A stretch of DNA of 64,000 nt from contig CAMNSD010000022.1 of the NCBI GenBank assembly GCA_946554445.1, forward strand, positions 1 through 64,000. The letters run 5' to 3'. This DNA is from an uncultured Lachnospiraceae bacterium. Its GTDB lineage: Bacteria; Bacillota; Clostridia; Lachnospirales; Lachnospiraceae. Both the position numbers and the translations under genes were made by a program. Below the pieces are notes generated by a model, which had not been told where the DNA came from, made no database searches, and was given only the letters and a program-made list of their open reading frames with translations. Positions 17,600 to 26,846 of this stretch are shown piece after piece (positions within the stretch are counted from its first letter, which is position 1; the number at the start of each line of letters is the position of its first letter).

Positions 17600-18946
17600 T
17601 TAAGTCCAATTGATTGTCGTATCTTCCTCAATCTCGGTTCCAAAATCAAAATCCCACTGACCGCTTAGTGCTGGCATAAGCATAGGCGCTGAGACCGTCT
17701 CTCCACGGAATACTGTCTGTGTTGCGAATGTCTTACCCTGATACACAAAGGTCACTGTGCAAATCGGCTTATCATGGTCCGGTTTGTCCTTATCCGGCTT
17801 GTCATGATCTGATTTGTCATCGTCTGAATCGTCATCATTCGATCCATCATCCGTCGAATCGTTCTCATTATTATCTTCCTGAGAATCTCCGCCATCTGTA
17901 TTGCCATTTTCAACATTACCGCTGTTCACCGGCTGCACTGCCTTTTGCTGCGTGGGCGGCGTGCCCGGCAGAGTCTGCGGCTGCGGCACAGGCTGTTCTA
18001 CCGACGGCTTAGGCGCTGCAGGTTCCCGGTCTTCTTTGACCGACTGTGCGGAAATGTTCTTGGCCGTATCCGTCTTGGCCTGCATCTGCTCGTCTTCCTC
18101 TTCCTCCGCATCGTTCTTTACGGCAGCTTCCACTGTCTCAGACTGTTCCGCCTGTTCAGACAGCCCGGCCTCACTCTCGGAGGACTTGATGACATCCGCC
18201 TTTTCTGAAGCCAACTGTGTCAGTTCCTCCAGAGATATTCCCGTCATAGACTGTCCATTCTCCGCCATGCTGATCAGGTTCTCAATCGCCTGGCTGGGAA
18301 GTTCCTCGTAGACAATGTCCTTCACCTCATCCACCGTTCCATCTTTATATACAATCAGTTCGCTGCCTGCCGGAACTAAAATTTCTTCCCCATAAGTACC
18401 ATCCGCAAGTATGGGTTTTGTCCCGACTTTTCCCTGGAAACAGCAAAGCTTCGTATTCTGATCCCCATTCTCATCCACATACAATTCCACACGATAAATC
18501 GTCCCGCGGACCGCCATCACAGAATTTGGGGTGGAAGTCTCATACTGGGATCCTTCGCTCAGCGGATGCTGTATCTCATTGGTAATGGCCCCCTGCTCCA
18601 GACTGATCTTCGTCTTAGAATCAGCATCTGTCCCTTCCGCCTCCACAGAAAAGATAGTATCCGCCTCCGCCATCACATATTTATCGTCATCCAGTTTCAT
18701 TCGCATGCTGGAATCCGATGCTACACTGACACGGTCACCGGATTCCAGATACAGATTCTCCGCCGCATCCATAGAACCCACTGTCTCCCGTTCGATCACA
18801 GCGCTTCCTTCCACATCGTAGACCATTATGGACCGGAATGCCTCTTCCTTCTTCGATAAAAGTACGACCAGCGCCACAGCGATCACAGCCACCGCGGCAC
18901 AAACACATATTATGATTTTCTTATATGACATCTGTTTTAGCATCAC
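17600..18946 (-). CDS. FecR-domain membrane protein with acidic repeat linker
   Basis: The 448-residue protein starts with one membrane helix (about 9-29). A FecR-type domain follows (about 40-190) with SMRMKLDDDKYVMAEADTIF, NSVMAVRGTIYRVEL and CCFQGKVGT. Residues 230-375 are low-complexity and rich in Glu, Asp, Pro and Gln, ending in Asp/Lys/Pro repeats (KPDKDKPDHDKP). The last 50 residues resemble a Listeria/Bacteroides-type InlB B-repeat (TVTFVYQGKTF). It is probably a cell-surface sensor or scaffold acting with the CHASE2 cyclase. The start is taken as GTG at 18946 with GAGGGG 8 nt upstream; the ATG at 18943 is equally possible. Confidence 0.85.
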   Translation of the reverse strand: MMLKQMSYKKIIICVCAAVAVIAVALVVLLSKKEEAFRSIMVYDVEGSAVIERETVGSMDAAENLYLESGDRVSVASDSSMRMKLDDDKYVMAEADTIFSVEAEGTDADSKTKISLEQGAITNEIQHPLSEGSQYETSTPNSVMAVRGTIYRVELYVDENGDQNTKLCCFQGKVGTKPILADGTYGEEILVPAGSELIVYKDGTVDEVKDIVYEELPSQAIENLISMAENGQSMTGISLEELTQLASEKADVIKSSESEAGLSEQAEQSETVEAAVKNDAEEEEDEQMQAKTDTAKNISAQSVKEDREPAAPKPSVEQPVPQPQTLPGTPPTQQKAVQPVNSGNVENGNTDGGDSQEDNNENDSTDDGSNDDDSDDDKSDHDKPDKDKPDHDKPICTVTFVYQGKTFATQTVFRGETVSAPMLMPALSGQWDFDFGTEIEEDTTINWT

Positions 18947-18985
18947 TCATCACGCCCCTCTTTCGGCTCACTGTTTTCTATGATT

Positions 18986-20119
18986 CTAATATTTGATAAA
19001 GGTATAATCACCGTCTGAACCCACGTAAAAGGTATTGCCGCCCTGATAAACTGCTTTGTCACCTGCCAATTTCCACCTTCCCGCCGTCATCTGATATGCT
19101 TTACCAGACTTCAGCGAATAAGTTCCGTTCTTGGAAATCACATCGCTCTCTTCTCCTGGTCCCTCCCCTAATATGGTAATGCTACAGCTTGTACTGTTGT
19201 CTGCCTTATCTTTAGCCTTAATCACACAGGAGGTACCGTTTGTCACTACCTTATAGCTTCCATCTGCTTCAGGGACTGCCGGCTGTTCATTGATCGTGAC
19301 GCTTTCTAAGTTGTCATCCTTCACCTGGAATACGGTGTCTTCTGAATAAGTCTTTCCATCCTCTACTCCAATCACCTCCGGTTGCTCTGTGTCCACTACC
19401 ACTCCGCCGGCCCAAGCATATGTAGTCTGGTTATCTTTGCCCACTGCTTTTACGTACAGGACATAATTTCCATCATTTAATACCGGAGTATTCACAGAAG
19501 GAGACGGCCCCGTTGTACCATTTCCCCAGCCCAGTTTTTCTATCTGCTCTTCATTCCTTACCTTTCCATCTTTGTCAACTTTTTCCAGATAGCAGAACAG
19601 TGTAACATCTTCACCATCCTGGCTTGCCGATACATCAAATAACGGTGCCCAGCTATTTACATATTCAAACTCTATCTCACCGCCAAAAGTGTGTTGGGTT
19701 TTATCCTGTCCCTGTCTTTTAATGACGATCACAGGCGCACCCACACTCTGCGGATCTTCCGCCACCCTTGCAGGCGCTTTGCGTCTTGCCTCAGGAATGA
19801 TCTCACTACCGCCGTCTCCATCCGCCGCCGCTTCATCAATTTCATCTACGATCGCCTCATCCCCGATATTTCCGTCATCCTCATCGGCATCATCCTTCTG
19901 GGTGTCATCCTTAGATAAATCAGCTTCGTCCTCCGGAACACTTTCATCATCCGAAATATCCACTACATCTGCCGCTTCACCATCCAGAACAATATCCTCC
20001 TCCGTATCCTGAACAGTCTCTACATCCTGCCCTGCCGCCAGCATCGTACTCATCGGCATCATGCACCCAATCAGTACCGCCAAACCTAAGGCCGCCAATT
20101 TCTTCCAATTCCTGTACAT
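18986..20119 (-). CDS. secreted acidic protein with Ig-like domain
   Basis: The 377-residue protein has a signal peptide (about residues 1-28, cleaved near LAAG), a strongly acidic linker rich in Asp and Glu up to about residue 105, a central beta-sandwich-like region (about 130-245) and a second Ig-like segment with VFQVKDDNLESVTIN typical of bacterial surface Ig repeats. The C-terminus (GGNTFYVGSDGDYTFIKY) looks like a small binding module. No sortase motif seen. It is the first gene of the operon with FecR and CHASE2-cyclase genes and has a good promoter upstream. Role unknown; perhaps the extracellular ligand or partner of the sensor pair. Confidence 0.8.
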   Translation of the reverse strand: MYRNWKKLAALGLAVLIGCMMPMSTMLAAGQDVETVQDTEEDIVLDGEAADVVDISDDESVPEDEADLSKDDTQKDDADEDDGNIGDEAIVDEIDEAAADGDGGSEIIPEARRKAPARVAEDPQSVGAPVIVIKRQGQDKTQHTFGGEIEFEYVNSWAPLFDVSASQDGEDVTLFCYLEKVDKDGKVRNEEQIEKLGWGNGTTGPSPSVNTPVLNDGNYVLYVKAVGKDNQTTYAWAGGVVVDTEQPEVIGVEDGKTYSEDTVFQVKDDNLESVTINEQPAVPEADGSYKVVTNGTSCVIKAKDKADNSTSCSITILGEGPGEESDVISKNGTYSLKSGKAYQMTAGRWKLAGDKAVYQGGNTFYVGSDGDYTFIKY

Positions 20120-20212
20120 ATTCCACCGCCTCCAGTTCTTACACTTGAAACTTAATTACCCTAAAATGATACACGCATACTTTTAAATATATATCGCCCT
20201 TTCTATCATAAT

Positions 20213-20241
20213 ATTTTACACATAACCCATTATTTGGTCAA
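20213..20241 (-). promoter_or_regulatory. sigma-A-type promoter of the secreted protein/FecR/cyclase operon
   Basis: On the minus strand TTGACC (20241-20236) and TAAAAT (20218-20213) are separated by 17 nt. The predicted leader is about 87 nt. The remaining intergenic sequence up to 20412 shows no gene. Confidence 0.6.
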
Positions 20242-20412
20242 TAATTTACCATTCCGAATTTTATGGTTTTATACACTTTTGCCTCCGCATAATACCGCCA
20301 TCAAAGCAAGTACAACACAAACTTTTTATTTTTTAAAGTTTATGTTACGAATGTTAAAAACTCTGTATTCTCAAATCACCCTCTGAAACTCCATGCACTT
20401 TCTTGTCATCAT

Positions 20413-21357
20413 TTAAAGCGCATTTGAAAAGCTTTCACACAATTCCTCTATATACTGCTTTCCTGCCAGCACATCCAACCATTCTGCCGGAATATGACCA
20501 GCCCCATAACAGATTCCTGCCAATCCGCCGACAACAGCACCCACCGTATCCGTGTCATCCCCCAGATTTACAGCTTTTAAAACACAATCTTTATAAGTGT
20601 CGGTATTTAACAGACACCACAAAGCTGCCTCTAAAGTATCCACCACATATCCGCTGCTTTTGATTGCCGCCGCCGATAACCCCTGAAAGTTACGCAAATC
20701 TCCGAGGCGTCCATACACCCGCAGTTCATCCCACTTTTGATTCTCATAATATGTAAAAGCGTCTGCTATCCCCTGTTCCACACAATCAAACAATGACTCT
20801 TCCTGTCCCAGCAGCTTTATAGCTATATTAATATAAATACCACAACCGATAAGACTAATCCGATGTCTGTGCGTCAAGGAAGATACACTATGTATAATCT
20901 CCATCTGATTTTCCATCGTGCCGCCCTTCTGCTTTCGCAGATAATACGCAAGTGGAAGGATTCTCATCAAAGAACCGTTTCCATTTTCATATTCTGAAAC
21001 GCCGCCACATTCCAGCGGCTCCATTCCACGGCCATAATTCATAATAGCCCGGCTGGTTGCATTGCCAACATCAAAAACTTCTCCCCCTGCGGTATAGTCG
21101 CCATACATAAGCCAGTTGGAAAATCGATCCATAATATCCGTATAATCTATTCTCTTCTTTACAGCAATACTATCCATTAGAGCCAATGTCAGACTTGTAT
21201 CATCCGACCAGATTCCTTTCGGCTGCTGATGGGTTCCATATTCCCGCATGGAAGTGACAGGATTTCGTGCTATCTCCTGTCTTTCCATAAACTCTACCGG
21301 AACACCCAAAGCATCGCCTATTGCCAGTCCTATAATGCCATTAAATATTTGATTCAT
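20413..21357 (-). CDS. ADP-ribosylglycohydrolase family protein
   Basis: The 314-residue protein matches the DraG/ARH family. Metal-coordinating motifs are present: GLAIGDALGVPVEF near the start, WSDDTSLTLALMDS, and NLGDDTDTVGAVVGGLAG near the C-terminus. Such enzymes remove ADP-ribose from proteins, nucleic acids or small molecules with two Mg2+ ions. I use the ATG at 21357; it overlaps the alpha-galactosidase gene end by 17 nt. No ADP-ribosyltransferase partner is adjacent, so the substrate is unknown. Confidence 0.93.
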   Translation of the reverse strand: MNQIFNGIIGLAIGDALGVPVEFMERQEIARNPVTSMREYGTHQQPKGIWSDDTSLTLALMDSIAVKKRIDYTDIMDRFSNWLMYGDYTAGGEVFDVGNATSRAIMNYGRGMEPLECGGVSEYENGNGSLMRILPLAYYLRKQKGGTMENQMEIIHSVSSLTHRHRISLIGCGIYINIAIKLLGQEESLFDCVEQGIADAFTYYENQKWDELRVYGRLGDLRNFQGLSAAAIKSSGYVVDTLEAALWCLLNTDTYKDCVLKAVNLGDDTDTVGAVVGGLAGICYGAGHIPAEWLDVLAGKQYIEELCESFSNAL

Positions 21358-23554
21358 ATCTTTCCACCACAAACAACCTCGCCATCACCGGCTTCTCAAA
21401 AATAACCATCAGCACATCATCCTCCAACACAAAACTAACCGGCTCTTTCTCTGGATACATACAGGATACCTTTACCCCGTCCTTCGCAAACGACAGACTT
21501 CCAAGCGGTATGGACAGCGATGTATCCGAACATACGGTTCCGGCCTTAAGTCTCCTGTTATTGTTCTTCCCCTCCATCTGCCGCTTCCACACGGCCAGAT
21601 AAACTTTCTCCTCTGTCTGCAGACCGCCACAGGCCCACAAGTCCTCATTGTCCGTCACGTCCAAAGGCATAAACGGCACCGCCTTTTTAATATCCCCGCG
21701 CATCTTTTTATAACAGGCAATTCCCTCTTTCACCAGTTCCATCCGCTCTGCAGGAAGTTGTGCCAGATGACCGCTCTGATGAATCCGGCCTAACATTACG
21801 TTTACCATGTTATAGATGACTTCTTCCTTGTCCCCCTGCCGCATGGGATAAGACCACACAGCCGCCTGCTCCGGTGTCACCCCAACACTGGCATTGGCCG
21901 CAATGGTGGCGTAATTACGGTAATCTTCTTGGTCGGAAGTGGACTGGATACTGTAACGCGAAAGGAGCGCATAGTCAATCCGCAGACCACCGCTGGAGCA
22001 ATTCTCAATCACCAGCTTCGGATATCTTCTAAACACATCATCCAGCCACGCCAGATAGGCCTTCTCATGCTCCAGCAGCCCCTGGCCCACACTCTCGGCA
22101 CCCAGTTCTGTACCAATACCCGGCTCGATATTGTAATCCATCTTAATATAGCCCACACCATATTCATTTACCACCCGGTCGATCACTTCATTGACATGAT
22201 CGATCACTGCCGGATTGCGGAAGTCAAGCTGGTATCTGCTCCTGTCAAACACTCTTTTGCCGTGACGGACAAAGAACCAGTCATCCGGCGCGTTCTTGGC
22301 CTTTTCACAATTGATCCCCATCACTTCCAGTTCCAGCCAGACACCGGGAATCATGCCCTTGCTGCGGATATAGTCCGTCACTTCCTTGATACCGCCGGGG
22401 AACCTTTCCCGGCACTCCTGCCACTCGCCCACGCTGTCCCACCACTCGCCGGGCGCATACCATCCCGCGTCAATCACATAATACTCACAGCCGCAGTCCG
22501 CAGCCGCATCAATTAGTGGCAGTTCCTTCTCTGTGGTAGGGTCACCGAACAGACAGTTCATATAATCATTAAAGATAACCGGCAGGTTTTCATTATCCTG
22601 ATTGGGCCTGCGGATCAGGCGGCGGTATCTGGTGAGTTCCCCCACTGCCTGCTCAAAACTGTCCTGCGCCACACCCACAGCCACCGGCACGGACGTAAAA
22701 CTTTCTCCCGGCGCCAGATTCTTAAACCAGTGGGACTGCACCTCCGTGGGCCCGCTGACACAGACATAGAAATGCGTGTTTTGGTCACCAATCTCATAAT
22801 GCCAGGAACCGTTATGCTCAATCTGCCAGAACAGGCTTGTGTGAGTTTGCGTATTCTCTATATAGCCAAGGGGCAGATATTTCTTGGAAGACCAGTTTCC
22901 GGTATTGGTCACTTCCAGGACCTGCGAAGTGCGCTGATACACCCCCGGCTGTGTCTGGGCCAGCCCCACATCCCCGAAAGTATATTCCTGAATACTCATT
23001 TCCTTTTGCCAGCCATTGTAGGGAATCCTTATCCGCATCTTAGCATCGGAATTATCACTGCCTTCCTTTTCGATACCCGTATAACAGAAAGAAGATAGGT
23101 ACTCTAGACATTGTGTCTCCTCCCCCACATTGGTCACTTTGCTAAACATCCGGACAACAGATGTGCCGTTATAAAACTGCATCACGGTCTCTACACGGAC
23201 ATGTGTCACCGCTCTATCCTCCTGGGTGATCAACAGTCTGCGCCCGATTTCGTTCACACTGTCCTCCATGCCCACATAGGTGAGCAGGTATCCAGGCGCT
23301 GTCACGATATGTTTATTTCCATGTTTCTCATAAGGGCGGTCATAGCCGGACAAACTTACCTGTACCAATTGAAACGCCTCATCCAAGAACTGCTCTTTTC
23401 TCACCCGGTCTTCCGCCTTACATTCCGGCCCCACTTTGCATAAATCGTCCTCACAAAACGTATTTTTAGAAAAATGAAGGAGTTTTAACTGCTTCTTTTC
23501 CGTAATCCCAAATATGATGTTGATACCGTTTTCTTGTATCTTGATGTATTCCAT
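21341..23554 (-). CDS. GH36 alpha-galactosidase
   Basis: The product is about 737 residues from the ATG near 23554 (an in-frame TTG at 23605 overlaps a terminator-like hairpin and is unlikely). It has the GH36 layout: N-terminal beta-sandwich, (beta/alpha)8 barrel and C-terminal beta domain. The nucleophile motif is KMDYNIEP, substrate-binding residues lie in NCSSGGLRIDYALLSRY, and the acid/base aspartate lies in STSDQEDYRN. It should release terminal alpha-galactose from melibiose, raffinose-type sugars or galactomannan; no signal peptide, so it acts in the cytoplasm. The pairing with ADP-ribosylglycohydrolase by overlap is unusual. No dedicated transporter is adjacent. Confidence 0.94.
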   Translation of the reverse strand: MEYIKIQENGINIIFGITEKKQLKLLHFSKNTFCEDDLCKVGPECKAEDRVRKEQFLDEAFQLVQVSLSGYDRPYEKHGNKHIVTAPGYLLTYVGMEDSVNEIGRRLLITQEDRAVTHVRVETVMQFYNGTSVVRMFSKVTNVGEETQCLEYLSSFCYTGIEKEGSDNSDAKMRIRIPYNGWQKEMSIQEYTFGDVGLAQTQPGVYQRTSQVLEVTNTGNWSSKKYLPLGYIENTQTHTSLFWQIEHNGSWHYEIGDQNTHFYVCVSGPTEVQSHWFKNLAPGESFTSVPVAVGVAQDSFEQAVGELTRYRRLIRRPNQDNENLPVIFNDYMNCLFGDPTTEKELPLIDAAADCGCEYYVIDAGWYAPGEWWDSVGEWQECRERFPGGIKEVTDYIRSKGMIPGVWLELEVMGINCEKAKNAPDDWFFVRHGKRVFDRSRYQLDFRNPAVIDHVNEVIDRVVNEYGVGYIKMDYNIEPGIGTELGAESVGQGLLEHEKAYLAWLDDVFRRYPKLVIENCSSGGLRIDYALLSRYSIQSTSDQEDYRNYATIAANASVGVTPEQAAVWSYPMRQGDKEEVIYNMVNVMLGRIHQSGHLAQLPAERMELVKEGIACYKKMRGDIKKAVPFMPLDVTDNEDLWACGGLQTEEKVYLAVWKRQMEGKNNNRRLKAGTVCSDTSLSIPLGSLSFAKDGVKVSCMYPEKEPVSFVLEDDVLMVIFEKPVMARLFVVERYESNI

Positions 23555-23603
23555 TGTTTGCCTCCGTTTGCGTCTATCCGCGTATTTTCTACCATAATAG
23601 CTC

Positions 23604-23631
23604 AAAAAAACAGGCGGTACAAGACCGCCCG
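23604..23631 (-). terminator. intrinsic terminator upstream of the alpha-galactosidase gene
   Basis: Read on the minus strand, GGCGGT and ACCGCC form a perfect 6-bp stem with a 5-nt loop, followed by seven T residues within 3 nt. It would stop transcripts coming from hipBA about 480 nt after the hipA stop. A TATAAT box at 23649-23644 lies just ahead of it, so an attenuator role is a weaker alternative. Confidence 0.7.
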
Positions 23632-23827
23632 AAATATTTTTCCATTATATTTTCTTAATTATCATCCTTTACTGTCAATAAATCAAAACGTATTTCAACT
23701 ACACCCCACACCCCTGTGTATGTGGAAGCAGCGCCTGTGTCCGATGATTTGTATTTTTCTCCTCAAATATAGTATGCCAGCCCGCCCACAGGATTAGAAT
23801 CGATAAGATACCGGAAAGCATATCTGA

Positions 23828-24112
23828 GACTGGGCCAGACCACAAAAGACCTTCAATCCCATCCAGCGTACCATCCTGGATCAGAAGCCAATGACTGATA
23901 TTTATATGCAAGATTCGCCGGAAGCCTGTATCACACTTGCCAAAGCAGGATTTGGCATCGCAGTGCTTCCTGATCTGAACTTGGCAAGAGACTCCGGGCT
24001 TTCATATCTTCCTTTTGCCGGATCTGAACCATTATCCTTCGGTGCCTACTATAACAGCGCTTCTAGGAATCCGGTTTTAAAGCTTTTTTGCAGTTGTGCG
24101 GAAAACAGTTTA
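23828..24112 (+). pseudogene. LysR-family regulator, C-terminal remnant
   Basis: On the plus strand one frame from about 23828 reads as the last 90 or so residues of a LysR substrate-binding domain: MQDSPEACITLAKAGFGIAV, then LPDLNLARDSGL, SEPLSFGAYYNSASRNP and a final helix near 24100. The helix-turn-helix and most of the effector domain are missing, and stop codons lie just upstream. The natural stop is lost: the frame runs into the 3' end of hipA on the other strand. This looks like a gene truncated from both sides, probably when hipBA arrived. Confidence 0.72.
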
Positions 24113-25372
24113 TTCTTTAAATGCCATATCGAATGCGGGCATCATGCTCTCTATTTCACTTCTGTGCAACCCATATTTCTGTGCCAATCTTTTCCAGTGA
24201 TTTTCCACAGTATTTTTCACCTCACCTAACACTTCTTCCGCCTGCTTCGTCGGCATCTCATACATCTTTGCTATCGATAAAGCCAAATTAAAATCTATCA
24301 AACTGCTATTTTCATCCACATTCAAAGACAGTACATCCCCATCCGCATTGGGATTCACATCATATAGCGGCGATAACCTCCATCCTTCACCAGCCAATAT
24401 AAACCCATGATTTCTCAAATGATCATCCGTATTGGACACTGCCATATTGAAAACAATACGTCTCCACAACTCCTGCAAATCCTTCCTCGGTGCCGCTCCA
24501 TATTGCCTGATAAAAGAAGCGATATCCAGATAACTGGAACCATCTGCCGCATCTGCACCATCCTGCTTTCCCAACAAAGTCATTGCAGATGCAAAGTGAA
24601 TTCTCTTCCTTTCCTCCCTGTCAAACCTTTTTGTCAAAAAGGTGCTCCCGCTCTTAGAAAAATTTTCCAATTTTGCTTCCGGAACACGTAATCCGCACAA
24701 CACGGCAAGATCATGCACCACCATCTCCCACGCGCCAACATTTATATTATCCTGTTTTGATGGAAACTTAGCAATCCACAAAGAAGCATCTGGCGCCACA
24801 ACGGATGCCTTGGGCCTTGCGCCTCCTAGGGAAGAACCCGGTGCCAGTAATTGTTTGAGCCATTTTTCATCCATGCCGTCCTCATTTTTTTCAAATGCCA
24901 AAGACGCCGTCTCAAGTTCCCGCAAGGTTGTCCACGGAGGCGTTGCCAGTTCTTTATCATCTGCCACAAACGGCCCATTCTCTGACACAGCAAATCGCAA
25001 CGCTCCCATTCTTGTTTCATCATAAACACCCAACAGATAATCAATATCCGTTAACCGTCTTGGCTTCCTGCCTTCCCGCTTCGCAAAAATTGCTTCCCGC
25101 CGCTTCATCAGGAGGCGTCCCCACCTGTCTGGACAGGAATCCGCAAAGACGCCGAACATCGATTTATTCAGCGGTACATACTGTCTGCCTTTATACAAGG
25201 ATAAATCCGGATCAAACACAAAGCCATTTGTCAAATTGGAAAGCCATTTCTCATCATATTCAAAAGAAACAACTTCCCTGCCCTTCCCGCCATCTATATA
25301 TATGGTTCCAATTTTTTCAGGATAATTCCCCTTCCAATCTTCATACACAAATATTTTATCAACATCCGCCAT
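24110..25372 (-). CDS. hipA: HipA family toxin kinase
   Basis: The 420-residue protein has the HipA layout: an N-terminal subdomain (GTIYIDGGKGREVVSFEYDE), a Gly-rich loop GSSLGGARPKA, a kinase core with WIAKFPSKQDN supplying the ATP-binding Lys, the catalytic segment NTDDHLRNHGF and the metal-binding YDVNPN. HipA proteins phosphorylate an aminoacyl-tRNA synthetase or translation factor and cause growth arrest or persistence. It follows hipB by 2 nt. At its 3' end it meets the LysR remnant on the opposite strand. Confidence 0.92.
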   Translation of the reverse strand: MADVDKIFVYEDWKGNYPEKIGTIYIDGGKGREVVSFEYDEKWLSNLTNGFVFDPDLSLYKGRQYVPLNKSMFGVFADSCPDRWGRLLMKRREAIFAKREGRKPRRLTDIDYLLGVYDETRMGALRFAVSENGPFVADDKELATPPWTTLRELETASLAFEKNEDGMDEKWLKQLLAPGSSLGGARPKASVVAPDASLWIAKFPSKQDNINVGAWEMVVHDLAVLCGLRVPEAKLENFSKSGSTFLTKRFDREERKRIHFASAMTLLGKQDGADAADGSSYLDIASFIRQYGAAPRKDLQELWRRIVFNMAVSNTDDHLRNHGFILAGEGWRLSPLYDVNPNADGDVLSLNVDENSSLIDFNLALSIAKMYEMPTKQAEEVLGEVKNTVENHWKRLAQKYGLHRSEIESMMPAFDMAFKE

Positions 25373-25374
25373 CT

Positions 25375-25692
25375 CTATTTGCTCCTTTTAGCCCTCCGTC
25401 TGGACGGAAGATTCAAGTCCTGCAGTTTTCTCCCAAACTCATCATCTCTCGCAATCTGCCCAAACTCCTTATCCATTCCACCCAAAGCATGCAGAACCGC
25501 CGCATATGCGCCAATTGCCACTGTTGGCGTCCCCTTTTCTACGGCCCACAAAGTTGCTCTGCTGATGCCTGCCCTTTCTGCCACCAGTTCCGCGGCAAGA
25601 TTGCGTCTTAATCTTGCCATTTTTATCTGCTGCCCCATTGTCTCCAAAACTTTTTGCGTATCCGGCATAACCGCCACTGCTTTTTTACTCAT
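25375..25692 (-). CDS. hipB: HipB-type XRE antitoxin
   Basis: The 105-residue helix-turn-helix protein has an XRE domain at about residues 12-75: LGQQIKMARLRRNLAAELVA followed by AGISRATLWAVEKG. The C-terminus is basic (PSRRRAKRSK). It should neutralise HipA and repress the operon. Upstream of the ATG there is an imperfect inverted repeat with AGTTA and TAACT arms near 25703-25727 that could be its operator. Directly followed by hipA. Confidence 0.9.
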   Translation of the reverse strand: MSKKAVAVMPDTQKVLETMGQQIKMARLRRNLAAELVAERAGISRATLWAVEKGTPTVAIGAYAAVLHALGGMDKEFGQIARDDEFGRKLQDLNLPSRRRAKRSK

Positions 25693-25879
25693 AACATTCC
25701 CTGCCCAAAATAGTTACACAATTAATGACATAACTTTCAAACATATCAACTTTATATTTTTTCTATCATTATTCTTTCTATACTACCTTTTTCATTTTTA
25801 TTTATATTATGTATTATATATTAATCAAAAATTTTATTTTTGTCAATTATATTAAACATAACATAACTTTAAAAACATA

Positions 25880-25915
25880 AAAACCAGGCACTCCCATAAC
25901 AATGGATGCCCGGTT
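25880..25915 (-). terminator. terminator after the TSUP exporter gene
   Basis: On the minus strand an imperfect stem of AACC, GGCA and TCC with its complement is followed by GGTTTTTA. It lies 55-90 nt after the exporter stop. The rest of 25693-25969 is very A+T-rich and I see no gene there. Confidence 0.6.
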
Positions 25916-25969
25916 CCTTCAAATCTTCTTAATATAAAAAAATAAATTTGCTTTGCATAACAGTTCAGT

Positions 25970-26764
25970 CTACGCCGCCCGCGTCAAAAACGTAAATCCC
26001 ATCACCACAACGCCGAGCACCACCAGCACAATACCCGTTGCCCGGTTCAGTGTCTTAGGCTCCGCCTTATTGGCAAATACTGCCGCGATTCTCGCCCAGA
26101 TAAAGGTAAACACCACACAAAGCACCCACACCGGCCAGTTAGGCGCCCCGCCAATGGCAAAGTGCGATACCGCCCCCGTAAAAGCGGTAAACGCCATGAT
26201 AAACACGCTGGTGCCCACCGCGGTCTTTAATTCATAATGTAGAACTGACGTTAAAATCAGAAGCATCATCATCCCGCCGCCGGCGCCGATAAATCCGCAG
26301 ATAAACCCGATCATCACTCCCGCGATCAGGGACTGCACCGCCCGCTTCTTCGGAGAAACTGCCCCCATCGCTTCCTTGGTGGTCATCACTGGCTTTACGA
26401 TAAACTTAATCCCCAGCAAAAAGGTCATGAACACGGAAAATCCGCCCATGGTTGCCGGTGGAATCAGGCTCGCCACATAACTGCCTACCACCGTAAAGGC
26501 AAGCACACTTCCCATCATGATCAGGCCATTTCGGATGTCCAGATTCTTGTTCTTCCCATAGGTGTAAGCCGAAACCGCACTGGCGAGGACATCAGACGAG
26601 AGGGCGATTCCCACCGCCATATAAGCATCCATGCCCAGAAACGTAATCAGCATGGGACTGATGACCGCCGCCGCACTCATCCCGGCAAAGCCTGTCCCCA
26701 ATCCGGCGCCCATGCCAGCAAAAAAAGTCACTACAATCATCCACAACCAATTCATTCCATCCAC
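25970..26764 (-). CDS. TSUP family (TauE/SafE) membrane transporter
   Basis: The 264-residue integral membrane protein has eight predicted helices. It contains the repeated TSUP pattern GAGLGTGFAGMSAAAVISP in the first half and GFICGFIGAGGGMMMLL in the second. Members move sulfite, thiosulfate, sulfonates or organic acids across the membrane. The gene is alone, with a strong promoter just upstream and a terminator downstream, so its substrate cannot be inferred from neighbours. Confidence 0.92.
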   Translation of the reverse strand: MDGMNWLWMIVVTFFAGMGAGLGTGFAGMSAAAVISPMLITFLGMDAYMAVGIALSSDVLASAVSAYTYGKNKNLDIRNGLIMMGSVLAFTVVGSYVASLIPPATMGGFSVFMTFLLGIKFIVKPVMTTKEAMGAVSPKKRAVQSLIAGVMIGFICGFIGAGGGMMMLLILTSVLHYELKTAVGTSVFIMAFTAFTGAVSHFAIGGAPNWPVWVLCVVFTFIWARIAAVFANKAEPKTLNRATGIVLVVLGVVVMGFTFLTRAA

Positions 26765-26804
26765 TCCTCATATATATTCCGAAGCTTTGATTCCTGTCTA
26801 ATAA

Positions 26805-26833
26805 ATCGTAGCGACTTTTATCCTACATGTCAA
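26805..26833 (-). promoter_or_regulatory. sigma-A promoter of the TSUP gene
   Basis: Minus strand TTGACA (26833-26828), 17-nt spacer, TACGAT (26810-26805). It sits in the short gap between the pilin stop and the exporter start, showing that the exporter has its own transcription start. Confidence 0.68.
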
Positions 26834-26846
26834 CATTTTTACTCTT

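Noticed and set aside
20120-20412. Cyclic di-GMP riboswitch ahead of the secreted-protein operon
   Set aside because: I could not find the conserved GEMM core or tetraloop; only a promoter is convincing.
23891-24229. A 112-residue plus-strand gene
   Set aside because: Only the LysR-like part to about 24112 is meaningful; the rest is antisense to hipA.
25693-25969. Strong HipB operator array
   Set aside because: Only one imperfect repeat is seen, and the ACATAACTTT repeats are low-complexity A+T sequence.
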